42,106 nt of DNA from NCBI GenBank assembly GCA_005777235.1, contig SXND01000103.1, positions 1 through 42,106 of the forward strand, read 5' to 3'. Shown here piece after piece: positions 16,787 through 24,086 of this stretch (positions are counted from its first letter, which is position 1; every line of letters starts with the position of its first letter). This DNA is from Pseudomonadota bacterium (lineage in GTDB: Bacteria > Tectomicrobia > Entotheonellia > Entotheonellales > Entotheonellaceae). The translations under genes were made by a program, and so were the position numbers. The notes under the pieces were generated by a model, which made no database searches, was not told the DNA's origin, and saw only the letters and a list, made by a program, of their open reading frames with translations.

Positions 16787-17629
16787 CTACAGGGGTAGGC
16801 GCTTGGCGTGGTCTTGCTGGCGTAGATGGTTCCAGATGGCATCCATTTCTTCCAGGCTGGCCTCTTCCAGCCGCCGCCCACGGCGCGCCAGTTCCTGCTC
16901 AATGCCGCGAAAGCGCGTTTCAAACTTGGCAATGGCCTGGCGCAGGGTGTCCTCGGCACTCAGGTGCAAAAAGCGCCCCAGGTTAACCAGGCTAAACAAC
17001 ACATCGCCAAACTCCTCCGCTATCGCCTCTGGATCAGCCGCGGCTTGGGCGTCGCGCAGCTCTCCGAGCTCTTCCTCGACCTTCGCCCACACGGGAGCAA
17101 TGTCTGGCCAATCAAAGCCGACCGAGGCGGCTTTTTCCTGCATACGCCGCGCCCGTGTGAGCGCCGGGAGCGTGCGTGGGACGCCGTCCAGGAGCGAGGC
17201 CCGCCCTTTTTCGCGTTGCTTGGCCGTTTCCCAGCGCTGGCGGATGGCCGTCGTATCTTGGAGCAGGACATCGCCAAACACATGCGGATGGCGTCGGATG
17301 AGTTTGGCCACCACGGCCTGGATGCTCTCGGCCAGCGTAAACTGGCGCTGTTCCTCGGCGATACGGCTTTGAAAGACGATATGCAGGAGCAGGTCGCCGA
17401 GTTCCTCTTTGAGCCCCTGGGAATCGTTGGCCTCAATACTTTCAATGACCTCGTAGACTTCTTCCAGCAGGTAGGGGATGAGACTGGCGGGCGTCTGTTG
17501 ACGGTCCCACGGGCAGCCCTGGTCAGAGCGTAAGCGCTCGACCGTGGTCTGGAGCAGCACGAACGCTTCCCCCAGCGGCAGCTGGGGAACTGGAAGAGCG
17601 GGGGCAGAGTCTGGAGCCGTGCTTGCCAT
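16787..17629 (-). CDS. mazG: Nucleoside triphosphate pyrophosphohydrolase MazG
   Basis: 280 residues, the length of two-domain MazG. Domain 1 has L-R-S-D-Q-G-C-P-W-D-R-Q-Q-T (about 33-46), L-L-E-E-V-Y-E-V-I-E-S-I-E and E-E-L-G-D-L-L-L-H-I (about 55-85), the E-E-x-x-E metal-binding pattern. Domain 2 repeats it as V-E-E-E-L-G-E-L ... E-E-F-G-D-V-L-F-S-L. The enzyme hydrolyses NTPs to NMP and PPi, cleaning non-canonical nucleotides. G-A-G-G-G-A precedes the ATG. Divergent from queA across a region with a short palindrome. Confidence 0.92.
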   Translation of the reverse strand: MASTAPDSAPALPVPQLPLGEAFVLLQTTVERLRSDQGCPWDRQQTPASLIPYLLEEVYEVIESIEANDSQGLKEELGDLLLHIVFQSRIAEEQRQFTLAESIQAVVAKLIRRHPHVFGDVLLQDTTAIRQRWETAKQREKGRASLLDGVPRTLPALTRARRMQEKAASVGFDWPDIAPVWAKVEEELGELRDAQAAADPEAIAEEFGDVLFSLVNLGRFLHLSAEDTLRQAIAKFETRFRGIEQELARRGRRLEEASLEEMDAIWNHLRQQDHAKRLPL

Positions 17630-17670
17630 GGTGTCCCTCGTGTGCCCTATGTCGCCATTGTGGACCGGAA

Positions 17671-17709
17671 GCTCTCACCTTGAGAGCAGCTGTGGTGCGA
17701 TGCTACACT
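17671..17709 (+). promoter_or_regulatory. queA promoter with overlapping palindrome
   Basis: TTGAGA (17680-17685), 18-bp spacer, TACACT (17704-17709). The 7-bp inverted repeat GCTCTCA-CCT-TGAGAGC (17671-17687) covers the -35 box and could be an operator for the divergent mazG/queA pair. Confidence 0.5.
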
Positions 17710-17770
17710 GCCCCAACGGATGACGCAAGTCGGCGGCCGTATCCACGAACCATCCCAACCGAGACCAACC

Positions 17771-18811
17771 ATGCAACTCGACGATTTTACCTTTACCCTG
17801 CCCGCGGCACTCATTGCCCAGCACCCCGCAGCCTGCCGTGATCAGTCCCGGCTCATGGTGGTCGATCGGGCCCAGCGGCGCATCACCCATGATCGGTTTG
17901 CCAATCTGGGGGCCTATATGCAGGCGGGGGATGTCCTGGTGGTCAATGACACCAAAGTCATTCCGGCCCGTCTGCACGGCCATAAAGTGGGCACTGGGGG
18001 CAAAGTGGAGGTGCTGCTGTTGCATGAAGTGCAGACCGGGGTGTGGGACGTGCTGCTCAAACCCGCGGCCAAAGTGCGCCGCGGCATGGTCCTGGCGTTT
18101 GGCCATGGCGTCCTGCAGGCAGAAATCCTGGAACGACGCCCAGGCGGCACCATGGTCCTAGCGTTTACGCCCGCCGACGTGTATAGCGTGTTGGAGCAGT
18201 GTGGTGAAGTGCCGCTGCCACCCTACATTAAACGCGACGCTAGCGTCGCGCATCATACGGCTGACCTACAACGCTACCAAACCGTGTATGCCAGTCATCC
18301 GGGGGCCGTGGCTGCGCCAACGGCAGGTTTGCACTTCACGCCTGCACTCTTAGACCAATTGGCCCAGCAAGGCATCCAGCGCGCCGCCATCACCTTACAT
18401 GTGGGCTGGGGCACGTTTCAGCCCATCCGCACGGGGATGGTAGAGCAGCATCAGATGCCGCATGAGTTCTATCGTGTGACGGCATCAGCCGCCGCCACCA
18501 TTGCCGCCGGGCGAGCCGCCGGGCAGCGCGTGGTGGCCGTGGGCACAACGGCCACCCGCACCCTGGAAACGCTTGGCCAACAGCAGACAGAGATCATGGC
18601 GTGCAGCGGCTGGTCAAATCTGTTTATTTATCCGGGGTATCGCTTCCAGGTGGTCAATGCCCTGGTGACGAATTTCCATCTCCCGGGTTCCACGCTGTTC
18701 CTACTGGTGTGCGCCTTTGCCGGACGTGAGTTGATGCTGGAAGCCTATCACACCGCGATTGCTGCGGGCTACCGTTTCTACAGCTATGGCGATGCCATGC
18801 TCATCCAGTAG
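17771..18811 (+). CDS. queA: S-adenosylmethionine:tRNA ribosyltransferase-isomerase QueA
   Basis: 346 residues, the family length. Key segments: F-T-L-P-A-A-L-I-A-Q-H-P (about 7-18), V-V-N-D-T-K-V-I-P-A-R-L (about 57-68), P-L-P-P-Y-I, Y-Q-T-V-Y-A ... G-A-V-A-A-P-T-A-G-L-H-F (about 171-193), H-V-G-W-G-T-F and N-F-H-L-P-G-S-T-L. QueA transfers the ribosyl moiety of SAM to 7-aminomethyl-7-deazaguanine in tRNA during queuosine synthesis. The ATG at 17771 is chosen because homology begins at M-Q-L-D-D-F; 17 extra codons upstream look non-coding. No tgt gene is in the window. Stop is five bases from the convergent HU gene. Confidence 0.93.
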   Translation: MQLDDFTFTLPAALIAQHPAACRDQSRLMVVDRAQRRITHDRFANLGAYMQAGDVLVVNDTKVIPARLHGHKVGTGGKVEVLLLHEVQTGVWDVLLKPAAKVRRGMVLAFGHGVLQAEILERRPGGTMVLAFTPADVYSVLEQCGEVPLPPYIKRDASVAHHTADLQRYQTVYASHPGAVAAPTAGLHFTPALLDQLAQQGIQRAAITLHVGWGTFQPIRTGMVEQHQMPHEFYRVTASAAATIAAGRAAGQRVVAVGTTATRTLETLGQQQTEIMACSGWSNLFIYPGYRFQVVNALVTNFHLPGSTLFLLVCAFAGRELMLEAYHTAIAAGYRFYSYGDAMLIQ

Positions 18812-18816
18812 CGCGG

Positions 18817-19119
18817 CTACTCGTCATCGTCATCATCGCTCACCTCCCCATCGACCGCCGCCTTAAAATACTTGCCGGACTTAAAACGTACCACCCGACG
18901 GGCCGGGATCCCTGCCTCTTCACCCGTTTTGGGGTTCCTCCCAAGGCGGGCGCGCTTTTCACGCACCTGAAACGAACCGAAGCGGCGTAGAATCACCGAT
19001 TCGCCCTGCTGCAAAACTTCCTTGACCTCTTCGAGGATGCTATCAACAGCCTCTTCGGCTTTCACTTTGGTCAAGCCCGTCTCTTCCGCAATGCGATTGA
19101 CAATCTCGACCTTCCTCAT
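18817..19119 (-). CDS. HU/IHF-family DNA-binding protein
   Basis: 100 residues. The core has M-R-K-V-E-I-V-N-R-I-A, G-E-S-V-I-L-R-R-F-G-S-F and R-L-G-R-N-P-K-T-G-E-E, the beta-arm with R-N-P that intercalates DNA, then I-P-A-R-R-V-V-R-F-K-S-G-K. An acidic tail (S-D-D-D-D-D-E) ends the protein. The pattern is closer to IHF-alpha than to HU, but which subunit it is cannot be settled. GGGAGG lies before the ATG. It sits downstream of dnaJ on the same strand after an AT-rich 140-bp gap that probably holds its own promoter. Confidence 0.9.
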   Translation of the reverse strand: MRKVEIVNRIAEETGLTKVKAEEAVDSILEEVKEVLQQGESVILRRFGSFQVREKRARLGRNPKTGEEAGIPARRVVRFKSGKYFKAAVDGEVSDDDDDE

Positions 19120-19259
19120 GTGGCCTCCCGGTCACATCATGGTTCTATGCAAATAATGCACACATCATAAGGTAAGGATGTAGCATATTTTCCCATAACC
19201 AGCAATAAGTGTTTGGTTTGGCGCGGATTTGTGGATTCAGGCTGCTACCATATAACTTT

Positions 19260-20372
19260 CTAGCCGTTGCCTTTTTGCCAGGGCCAACGTTTTTTGGTTT
19301 TCGTCTGTTCCTCGTTGAGTGTCGCCAGTTCGCGGAGTAACTCTTCCTGGCGTTCGGTCAAATACGTCGGGGTTTTGACCACGATGTGTACCACCTGATT
19401 ACCCCGCCCTTCGCCGCGTAAGGACGGCACACCGCAGCCGCGCAGGGTGAGCGTTTCCCCAGTTTGGGTACCGCGTGGGATGGTCAGCGTCTGGTTCCCG
19501 TGCAACGATGGTACGTCGATCTCCGTCCCGAGGGCCGCCTGCGGAAACGAAATGGGGATCTGACAATGAATTTCTGTACCATCGCGCTCGAAGAATTCAT
19601 GCTGTGATACACGGATCATGACGTAGAGATCCCCAGCTGGGGCTCCCCCGCGGCCTTCTTCGCCTTCGCCACTTAAGCGTAAACGGGCCCCATCATCCAC
19701 GCCGGCAGGGATTTTGACCGAGAGCTTTTTCGGCGCTTGCACCACCCCCACACCCCGACATTCCGTACAGGGGTCCGTGATGCGGACACCCTCGCCACGA
19801 CAGGTAGGACATGGCGTACGCACGGCAAAAAAGCCTTGCCGCCGCTCGACTTGCCCCAGACCACCACAGGTATTACAGGGCACGGGCCGCGTGCCGGGTG
19901 CCGTCCGCTTCCCAGAACAGTGGATGCACGTTTCTAACTTGTCAAATTCCAACACTTTTTCCGTCCCGAACACGGCTTCTTCAAATGTCAGTTGCACATC
20001 GTAGCGCAAGTCAGACCCGGCCCGTCCACCGCTGCGCCCCCCACCGCGACTCCCCCCACGTCCCAGCAGCTCATCAAAGATGCCGCCGATGTTGCCGAGA
20101 TTACTAAAGACGTCCTCAAAACCGCTAAAGCCCTTAAAACCACTGTTCTGCAGCCCATCGTGGCCATAGCGGTTGTAGATCTCGCGTTTCTCGGTGTCGT
20201 GGAGCACCTCATAGGCTTCCGACGCCTCTTTGAATTTTTCCTCCGCGTCCGGGTTATTAGGATTGCGGTCTGGATGGTATTGCAGCGCCAGCTTCCGATA
20301 ATTCTTCTTGATTTCGTCCTCACTCGCACTCCGTGAGACGCCTAAAATCTCATAGTAATCCCGTTTGGTCAT
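19260..20372 (-). CDS. dnaJ: Chaperone protein DnaJ (type I)
   Basis: 370 residues. J-domain (1-70) with H-P-D-R-N, a Gly/Phe-Gly/Arg-rich linker (about 75-125), then four C-x-x-C-x-G-type zinc motifs (about 145-215), and the C-terminal substrate domains ([24 protein letters not shown]). It stimulates DnaK ATPase and delivers unfolded proteins. Oddity: the first zinc motif reads C-I-H-C-S-G-K-R, so its last Gly is replaced by Arg. Third gene of an operon after cbpA-like and hspR; no dnaK or grpE in the window. Confidence 0.93.
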   Translation of the reverse strand: MTKRDYYEILGVSRSASEDEIKKNYRKLALQYHPDRNPNNPDAEEKFKEASEAYEVLHDTEKREIYNRYGHDGLQNSGFKGFSGFEDVFSNLGNIGGIFDELLGRGGSRGGGRSGGRAGSDLRYDVQLTFEEAVFGTEKVLEFDKLETCIHCSGKRTAPGTRPVPCNTCGGLGQVERRQGFFAVRTPCPTCRGEGVRITDPCTECRGVGVVQAPKKLSVKIPAGVDDGARLRLSGEGEEGRGGAPAGDLYVMIRVSQHEFFERDGTEIHCQIPISFPQAALGTEIDVPSLHGNQTLTIPRGTQTGETLTLRGCGVPSLRGEGRGNQVVHIVVKTPTYLTERQEELLRELATLNEEQTKTKKRWPWQKGNG

Positions 20373-20442
20373 GATGTATATCCCCGTCTGGTCGCCTTAG
20401 ACTCTGTGGGTTTGCAGTGTATCTTGAGGTGTATTGGTTGTG

Positions 20443-20772
20443 TTAAGCTGAGGTCATGTGACGCGGTGGCGAGGCCATGGCTTCGCGTACAGCTAACAAG
20501 GCCTGTTTTTCCTCCTGCACATGGCGCAGCTTGTGGAGGAGATCCATGATAATCGTGACCCCAGCGAGATTAACGCCCATCTCGCGAGTCAGATTGAGAA
20601 TCGTGCTCAGGTGTTCAATATCCTGGCGGGAGTAGAGGCGGGTGTTCCCCGCCGAACGGTCGGGATGTAATAACCCCTCACGCTCATAGAGTCGTAGTGT
20701 CTGTGGATGTATACTAAACATACTGGACACCACGCTAATCGTAAAGTACTCCTTGCCCTGTTGAGCTGGCAT
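20443..20772 (-). CDS. hspR: MerR-family heat-shock regulator HspR
   Basis: 109 residues. N-terminal MerR helix-turn-helix: F-T-I-S-V-V-S-S-M-F-S-I-H-P-Q-T-L-R-L-Y-E-R (written in two parts: residues 10-24 and 25-31), then E-G-L-L-H-P-D-R-S and N-T-R-L-Y-S-R-Q-D-I-E-H-L (about 32-55), followed by a coiled-coil helix. The pattern is that of HspR, which represses dnaK/dnaJ/clpB operons in several phyla and needs DnaK as co-repressor. The start is 7 bp after the stop of the cbpA-like gene, so it is co-transcribed. Likely autoregulates this operon; see the inverted repeat at 21730. Confidence 0.9.
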   Translation of the reverse strand: MPAQQGKEYFTISVVSSMFSIHPQTLRLYEREGLLHPDRSAGNTRLYSRQDIEHLSTILNLTREMGVNLAGVTIIMDLLHKLRHVQEEKQALLAVREAMASPPRHMTSA

Positions 20773-20779
20773 GGCTGTC

Positions 20780-21706
20780 CTACCTCATATGGGCACGCGG
20801 CTGGAGCGGGTTACGCTCCGCAAACTCTTGTAAGAGCTCCCGCGACCGGTCATCCAGCGCTTCAGGCAATACCACCTTGACGGTGACATAGTGATCACCA
20901 CGCACCCCCCCGTGCAGGCTTGGCACGCCCTTCCCACGTAAGCGAAAGCGTCGGCCATTTTGTGTGCCGGCGGGCAAGGTCATAGTCGCGTGGCCATCAA
21001 TAGTGGGGACGTCAATCTTCGCCCCCAGGAGCACTTCTGTGAGCGTGACAGGCACGTCGGACAAGATATCGTGTCCTTGCCGGCTAAAATAGGCATGGGG
21101 CCGCACATGCAGGACAATATAGACATGCCCCGCAGCGCCATGGTACTGGCCCGGTTCGCCTTTGCCTGCCACCCGCACTTTCGAGCCGTTGTCTAGCCCA
21201 GGCGGAATGTGGACCTGAAGGCGTTCGCTGCTCCCATCACGCCGGATAACCTGTACCTGCGTGGTGGTGCCCCGTACCGCTTCCTCAAAGCTCACTTCGA
21301 CGGTCTGCTCGATATCTGCCCCGGCCACGGGTGCGTGCGACGTGCGGTGTCGGCTGCCGCCTAAGAACTCGTCAAACATGGAGCCCAGGCCCTCGAATGG
21401 CACCCGGTTCCCAAAGAAATCCTTGAAGTTGGGTACCTCGCCGCTAAAATCCCCTCCAGCAAACGTCGGATCAAACCCGGTGGCGAATGCTTGATGGCCA
21501 AAACGGTCATACTTCTTGCGGCTCTCTGGATGGCTTAAGATCCCGTAGGCCTCCGAGATTTCTTTGAAGTGCTGTTCTGCCGCTGCATCGCCAGGATTGA
21601 CGTCTGGATGATACTGACGGGCCAGACGGCGATACGTCTGTTTAATATCCTTGTCTGAGGCATCACGCCGCACACCCAGGACGTTGTAATAGTCCTTCTT
21701 TGGCAT
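20780..21706 (-). CDS. DnaJ-class co-chaperone, CbpA-like (type II, no zinc fingers)
   Basis: 308 residues from the ATG at 21706, with AGAAGGA 6-8 bases upstream. J-domain 1-70 with H-P-D-V-N-P-G-D; a short Gly/Phe-rich linker (about 75-125); then the two C-terminal beta domains (I-P-P-G-L-D-N-G-S-K-V-R; P-A-G-T-Q-N-G-R-R-F-R-L-R-G-K-G-V-P). Zinc fingers are absent, as in CbpA. First gene of the leftward operon cbpA-like, hspR, dnaJ behind the promoter at 21823-21851. Partner DnaK is not in the window. Confidence 0.92.
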   Translation of the reverse strand: MPKKDYYNVLGVRRDASDKDIKQTYRRLARQYHPDVNPGDAAAEQHFKEISEAYGILSHPESRKKYDRFGHQAFATGFDPTFAGGDFSGEVPNFKDFFGNRVPFEGLGSMFDEFLGGSRHRTSHAPVAGADIEQTVEVSFEEAVRGTTTQVQVIRRDGSSERLQVHIPPGLDNGSKVRVAGKGEPGQYHGAAGHVYIVLHVRPHAYFSRQGHDILSDVPVTLTEVLLGAKIDVPTIDGHATMTLPAGTQNGRRFRLRGKGVPSLHGGVRGDHYVTVKVVLPEALDDRSRELLQEFAERNPLQPRAHMR

Positions 21707-21729
21707 ACAATTCCTTCTGCCCACACAGA

Positions 21730-21757
21730 GACGCACCCTGTGGGGATGGTGTGCGTC
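21730..21757 (-). promoter_or_regulatory. Inverted repeat in the leader of the chaperone operon
   Basis: GACGCAC (21730-21736) pairs with GTGCGTC (21751-21757), 14-nt loop, between the promoter and the cbpA-like ATG. A CTTGAG half-site (21757-21762), like one arm of the HspR HAIR box (CTTGAGT-N7-ACTCAAG), overlaps its edge; a full HAIR box is not present. It may be an operator or an RNA hairpin. Confidence 0.35.
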
Positions 21758-21822
21758 TTGAGGAGTGGTCGTGTGGTCGTGGTCATACCCCTAGAGAGCG
21801 CAGAAAAGCTGAGTGTATTTTT

Positions 21823-21851
21823 AGTATAAGATGTGAGTCAGTGTATGTCAA
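21823..21851 (-). promoter_or_regulatory. Consensus sigma70 promoter of the cbpA-hspR-dnaJ operon
   Basis: On the minus strand TTGACA (21851-21846), an exact 17-bp spacer, then TATACT (21828-21823). This is the strongest promoter in the window. The transcript starts about 110 bases before the cbpA-like ATG, giving a leader with the inverted repeat at 21730. Confidence 0.75.
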
Positions 21852-22084
21852 TCTCAGGGAGCGCGAGGTCGTGGGCTCTGGGCACGGTCGGGCAGAAGGC
21901 CTGGCAACGCTGCGCGGCCTGGAACGTATGGCGGGAGGACTGGGCGCAGTGTCACGGAGCCATGCGGCGAACCACGTGGCGCACGGAAGGCAGCATGATG
22001 CCCCCGGTAGATACTCGGTACCTCACGATGGACACCATGTCGCCAGTGGGTGGCACGCGTGTTACCACCTTGCACGCCCGGTGG

Positions 22085-22131
22085 ACGCGTCTCCCCCCGG
22101 GCATGCAGGGTACCGCCTAGGGGAGACGCGT
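22085..22131 (-). terminator. 12-bp perfect inverted repeat downstream of the broken flavoprotein gene
   Basis: ACGCGTCTCCCC (22085-22096) pairs exactly with GGGGAGACGCGT (22120-22131), 23-nt loop. It lies after the minus-strand stop at 22234 and so can be the old terminator of that gene. No other gene was found in 21852-22233; a 95-codon plus-strand frame there lacks coding character. Confidence 0.5.
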
Positions 22132-22233
22132 ATGGATCGGGAACTGCCTACTCATAGCATTGTTCTGCCTGGAAGGCTTTGCCGCGCCTTGCTGTGGGAG
22201 GGCGAGAGGCCGGCGCGCCCGTGCCATCCTGAT

Positions 22234-22581
22234 TTAAGTAGCAGTGGAATCTTGCGCCATGACACGTGGCACTTCCGCGGCAGCGTTCAGACCGGCAATG
22301 CGCCCAAACACGATGCACTCGGCGAGATTGCCCCCACCCTGGTACACGAACTGAAACACCGAACAAATTTCCCCGGCGGCGTAGAGCCGTGGGATGGGTG
22401 TGTCATCCCAGTCGAGCACTTCGCGCCGCGCATTGGCACGCAGGCCGCCTTTGGTGTTGGGGCCACCCGGATACAGGGGTATCGCAAAGTAGGGCGGCTG
22501 GCATACCGCGCCCATGGTGTCGGGCTCAGCCTGGAAATCGGTGTCGTGCCCCGTGGCGCAAAAGCGATTCCAGGTCTCCAC
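22234..22581 (-). pseudogene. C-terminal fragment of an FAD-dependent dehydrogenase (fumarate reductase/ketosteroid dehydrogenase type)
   Basis: 116 codons starting right at the TnpB element. V-E-T-W-N-R-F-C-A-T-G-H-D-T-D-F, then P-P-Y-F-A-I-P-L-Y-P-G, N-T-K-G-G-L and P-R-L-Y-A-A-G-E-I match the end of FAD_binding_2 flavoproteins, including the Gly-rich FAD-ribityl contact near the C-terminus. The N-terminal Rossmann fold and catalytic domain are missing. The other side of the element is a different gene (VOC), so the missing part was deleted, not simply displaced. Confidence 0.85.
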
Positions 22582-22691
22582 CAAGATTTTGCGGCCTGGG
22601 GGCTTCGGCGTTTAGGCCGGAGAGGAAAGGCCGCTTGCTCCATAGGAGCAACAGGGTTGTCTGGTGACGCAAGATCGTGTAGAGTTGCCTC

Positions 22692-22850
22692 ATGGAAACC
22701 CAACAAGCAAGCAGCATGCGTCTGACGGGAGAAGCCAAGCGCCTCGTGCGAGCGCTGGCCACGCCGTCAGGTATGTCCATGACTGCGGTCCTCGCAATCA
22801 TTCTGCGTGAGCACGCCCAGCGCAAAGGCGTCCAAGAGTGTCCACCCTGA
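22692..22850 (+). CDS. 52-residue ribbon-helix-helix-like protein coupled to tnpB (copy 1)
   Basis: Too short to be called by length alone, but the second element encodes a homologue of the same length (about 62% identity by eye: conserved R-L-x-x-E-A-x-R-L, S-G-M-S-x-T-A-V-x-A-I, R-E and R-K-G). A short beta segment (S-S-M-R-L), helix, S-G-M-S turn and second helix (T-A-V-L-A-I-I-L-R-E) are the layout of CopG/Arc/VapB-type ribbon-helix-helix DNA-binding proteins. Its last 13 bases overlap the GTG start of tnpB, so translation is probably coupled. Likely role: repressor of the element's own promoter; an antitoxin-like role is possible. Function is inference. Confidence 0.75.
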   Translation: METQQASSMRLTGEAKRLVRALATPSGMSMTAVLAIILREHAQRKGVQECPP

Positions 22851-23884
22851 CGTATCGCTACCGCCTCAAAGACGCGACCTCCGGGACGCACCTGCGGCAG
22901 AGGGCCGGAGCGATCAACGACGTCTGGAACTACTGTAATGCCGTCAGCCTGTTGGCCTTGCGCCGTGCCAAGACCTTTCTCACGGCCTACGCTCTGCACA
23001 AGCTGACCGCTGGTACCTCGAAAGACTTGCGCCTGTCTGCCGACACCATGCAGCAAGTCTGTACCGAATATGTCACGCGCCGCACACCGTGCAAGAAGAG
23101 CAAGTTGAAGTGGCGCAGCCGCACGCGCTCGCTCGGGTGGATTCCCTGCAAGGCCGCGTACATCCGTCTGCACGGCGACACCGTGACCTACTGTGGGCAT
23201 CGGTTCCGCCTGTGGCTCTCGCGTCCTATCGCAGGCGTGGTGAAGACGGGCAGCTTCAGTCAGGACGCGCAGGGGCGCTGGGACGTCAACGTGCAGTGTG
23301 AGGGCGCTGACGCTGCGGAGCCCGTTGGCACGCTGGACCTTGGCATGGACCTGGGGTTGACCTATCAGCTCACCTGCTCCGATGGTGTGCAATACGCGCG
23401 CGCCAACCTCACCCGGAAGCATGCCGCAGCCCTCGCTATGGCTCAGCGAGCGCACAAGAAGCAGCGCGTCAAAGCCATGTATGCCCGTATTGCCCATGTG
23501 CGGCAAGACGGGGCACACCAGGTCATGACGGCCATTGCGCGTCGGGCGAAGCTGATCGTCATTGGGGATGTCTCCAGTACGAAGCTCGCCAAAACATCAT
23601 TGACCACGTCAACCTATGATGCCTCGTGGGGCATTGTCAGACACCAATTGCACTACAAAGCCATCAGGCTTGCTGGGGTCTGTGTTGACGGCAACGAAAA
23701 GTTCTCCACGGTTACTGGCTCGGACTGCGGCGCACGCTCTGGCCCGAGTGGACTAGGTGGCCTGGAGGTAAGAAAGTGGTGCTGTGCTGTCTGTGGCGTC
23801 TCGCATGAGCGGGATGTCAACGCGGCACGCAACATTCTCCGTACCGGACGTGGTACGCCAATCAAGGGAATCCCCGTCCTGTAG
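22838..23884 (+). CDS. tnpB: RNA-guided endonuclease TnpB (copy 1), probably damaged
   Basis: 348 residues from a GTG at 22838 that overlaps the small RHH gene by 13 nt. N-terminal helix-turn-helix/OrfB_IS605 part (about 1-140), then RuvC: motif I G-M-D-L-G-L (Asp171), motif III R-D-V-N-A-A (Asp326). The canonical RuvC-II Glu is absent: the segment reads L-I-V-I-G-D-V-S-S (Gly243-Asp244). Glu287 in G-N-E-K-F-S may substitute, as in TnpB clades with a rearranged catalytic site. The zinc ribbon has lost its first Cys (V-T-G-S-D-C, Gly294 where copy 2 has Cys294); Cys297, Cys316 and Cys319 remain. TnpB cuts DNA guided by an RNA from the element's right end and helps keep the element at its donor site. 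Confidence 0.88.
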   Translation: MSTLTYRYRLKDATSGTHLRQRAGAINDVWNYCNAVSLLALRRAKTFLTAYALHKLTAGTSKDLRLSADTMQQVCTEYVTRRTPCKKSKLKWRSRTRSLGWIPCKAAYIRLHGDTVTYCGHRFRLWLSRPIAGVVKTGSFSQDAQGRWDVNVQCEGADAAEPVGTLDLGMDLGLTYQLTCSDGVQYARANLTRKHAAALAMAQRAHKKQRVKAMYARIAHVRQDGAHQVMTAIARRAKLIVIGDVSSTKLAKTSLTTSTYDASWGIVRHQLHYKAIRLAGVCVDGNEKFSTVTGSDCGARSGPSGLGGLEVRKWCCAVCGVSHERDVNAARNILRTGRGTPIKGIPVL

Positions 23885-23901
23885 GGCGGGGAGGACGTCA
23901 A
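23790..23901 (+). ncRNA. Predicted omega-RNA scaffold of TnpB copy 1
   Basis: By analogy with studied TnpB systems, the guide RNA spans the 3' end of tnpB and the right end of the element; its guide is the flanking DNA. The stem CCCCGTCC-TGTA-GGGCGGGG at 23873-23892 lies just before the boundary, and the guide would start at 23902 (CTTACTAGCG). The 5' limit is a guess. Confidence 0.35.
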
Positions 23902-24012
23902 CTTACTAGCGACGATTTCGGCGCCAAACATCTGCACGTACCAGTTAGCAGAGTCCTGCGGGCTCTGGCTGATGATGTGAATGTGATCGAATGTGAAGGC
24001 GGGATTGCTCAT
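23902..24012 (-). pseudogene. 5' fragment of a VOC/glyoxalase-family gene
   Basis: 37 codons from the ATG at 24012 (GGGAGG lies upstream): F-D-H-I-H-I-I-S-Q-S-P-Q-D and A-N-W-Y-V-Q-M-F-G-A-E-I-V match the first beta-alpha-beta of vicinal-oxygen-chelate proteins, including the metal-binding His. It stops at the TnpB right end. If the element is removed the frame runs directly into the flavoprotein fragment at 22581. The rest of the VOC gene is not in the window. Confidence 0.8.
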
Positions 24013-24086
24013 GGTGACGAGGCGACCTCCCAAGCGCGTGGTTTGCGATGTATAGGATGTTACAAGGTATGTAGAGCCTCTCCAGG

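Larger units (their letters stand above)
22582..23901 (+). mobile_element. IS1341-type TnpB element, copy 1 (RHH + tnpB, no tnpA)
   Basis: 1320 bp. Ends were set by alignment to the copy at 38857-40182: both begin near GATTTTGCGG (left end) after a CCAC flank and end with GGGCGGGGAGGACGTCAA. The left end carries subterminal hairpins (GGAGAGGAAAG follows the first; TGCTCC-ATA-GGAGCA is a second). The right end has an 8-bp hairpin CCCCGTCC-TGTA-GGGCGGGG with one G-U pair. No Y1 transposase gene is present, so movement would need TnpA in trans. It carries two overlapping genes. The left flank is a flavoprotein fragment and the right flank a VOC fragment. Confidence 0.85.

Noticed and set aside
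16787..18811. mazG and queA as parts of a phage or defence module
   Set aside because: Both are divergent, full-length housekeeping versions with no phage genes nearby.
21833..22120. 95-codon plus-strand ORF in the chaperone operon's upstream region
   Set aside because: It overlaps the strong leftward promoter, lacks a ribosome site and has no recognisable features.
22526..23518. 330-codon minus-strand open frame across tnpB
   Set aside because: Antisense shadow of tnpB; no family features, while the plus strand has RuvC motifs.
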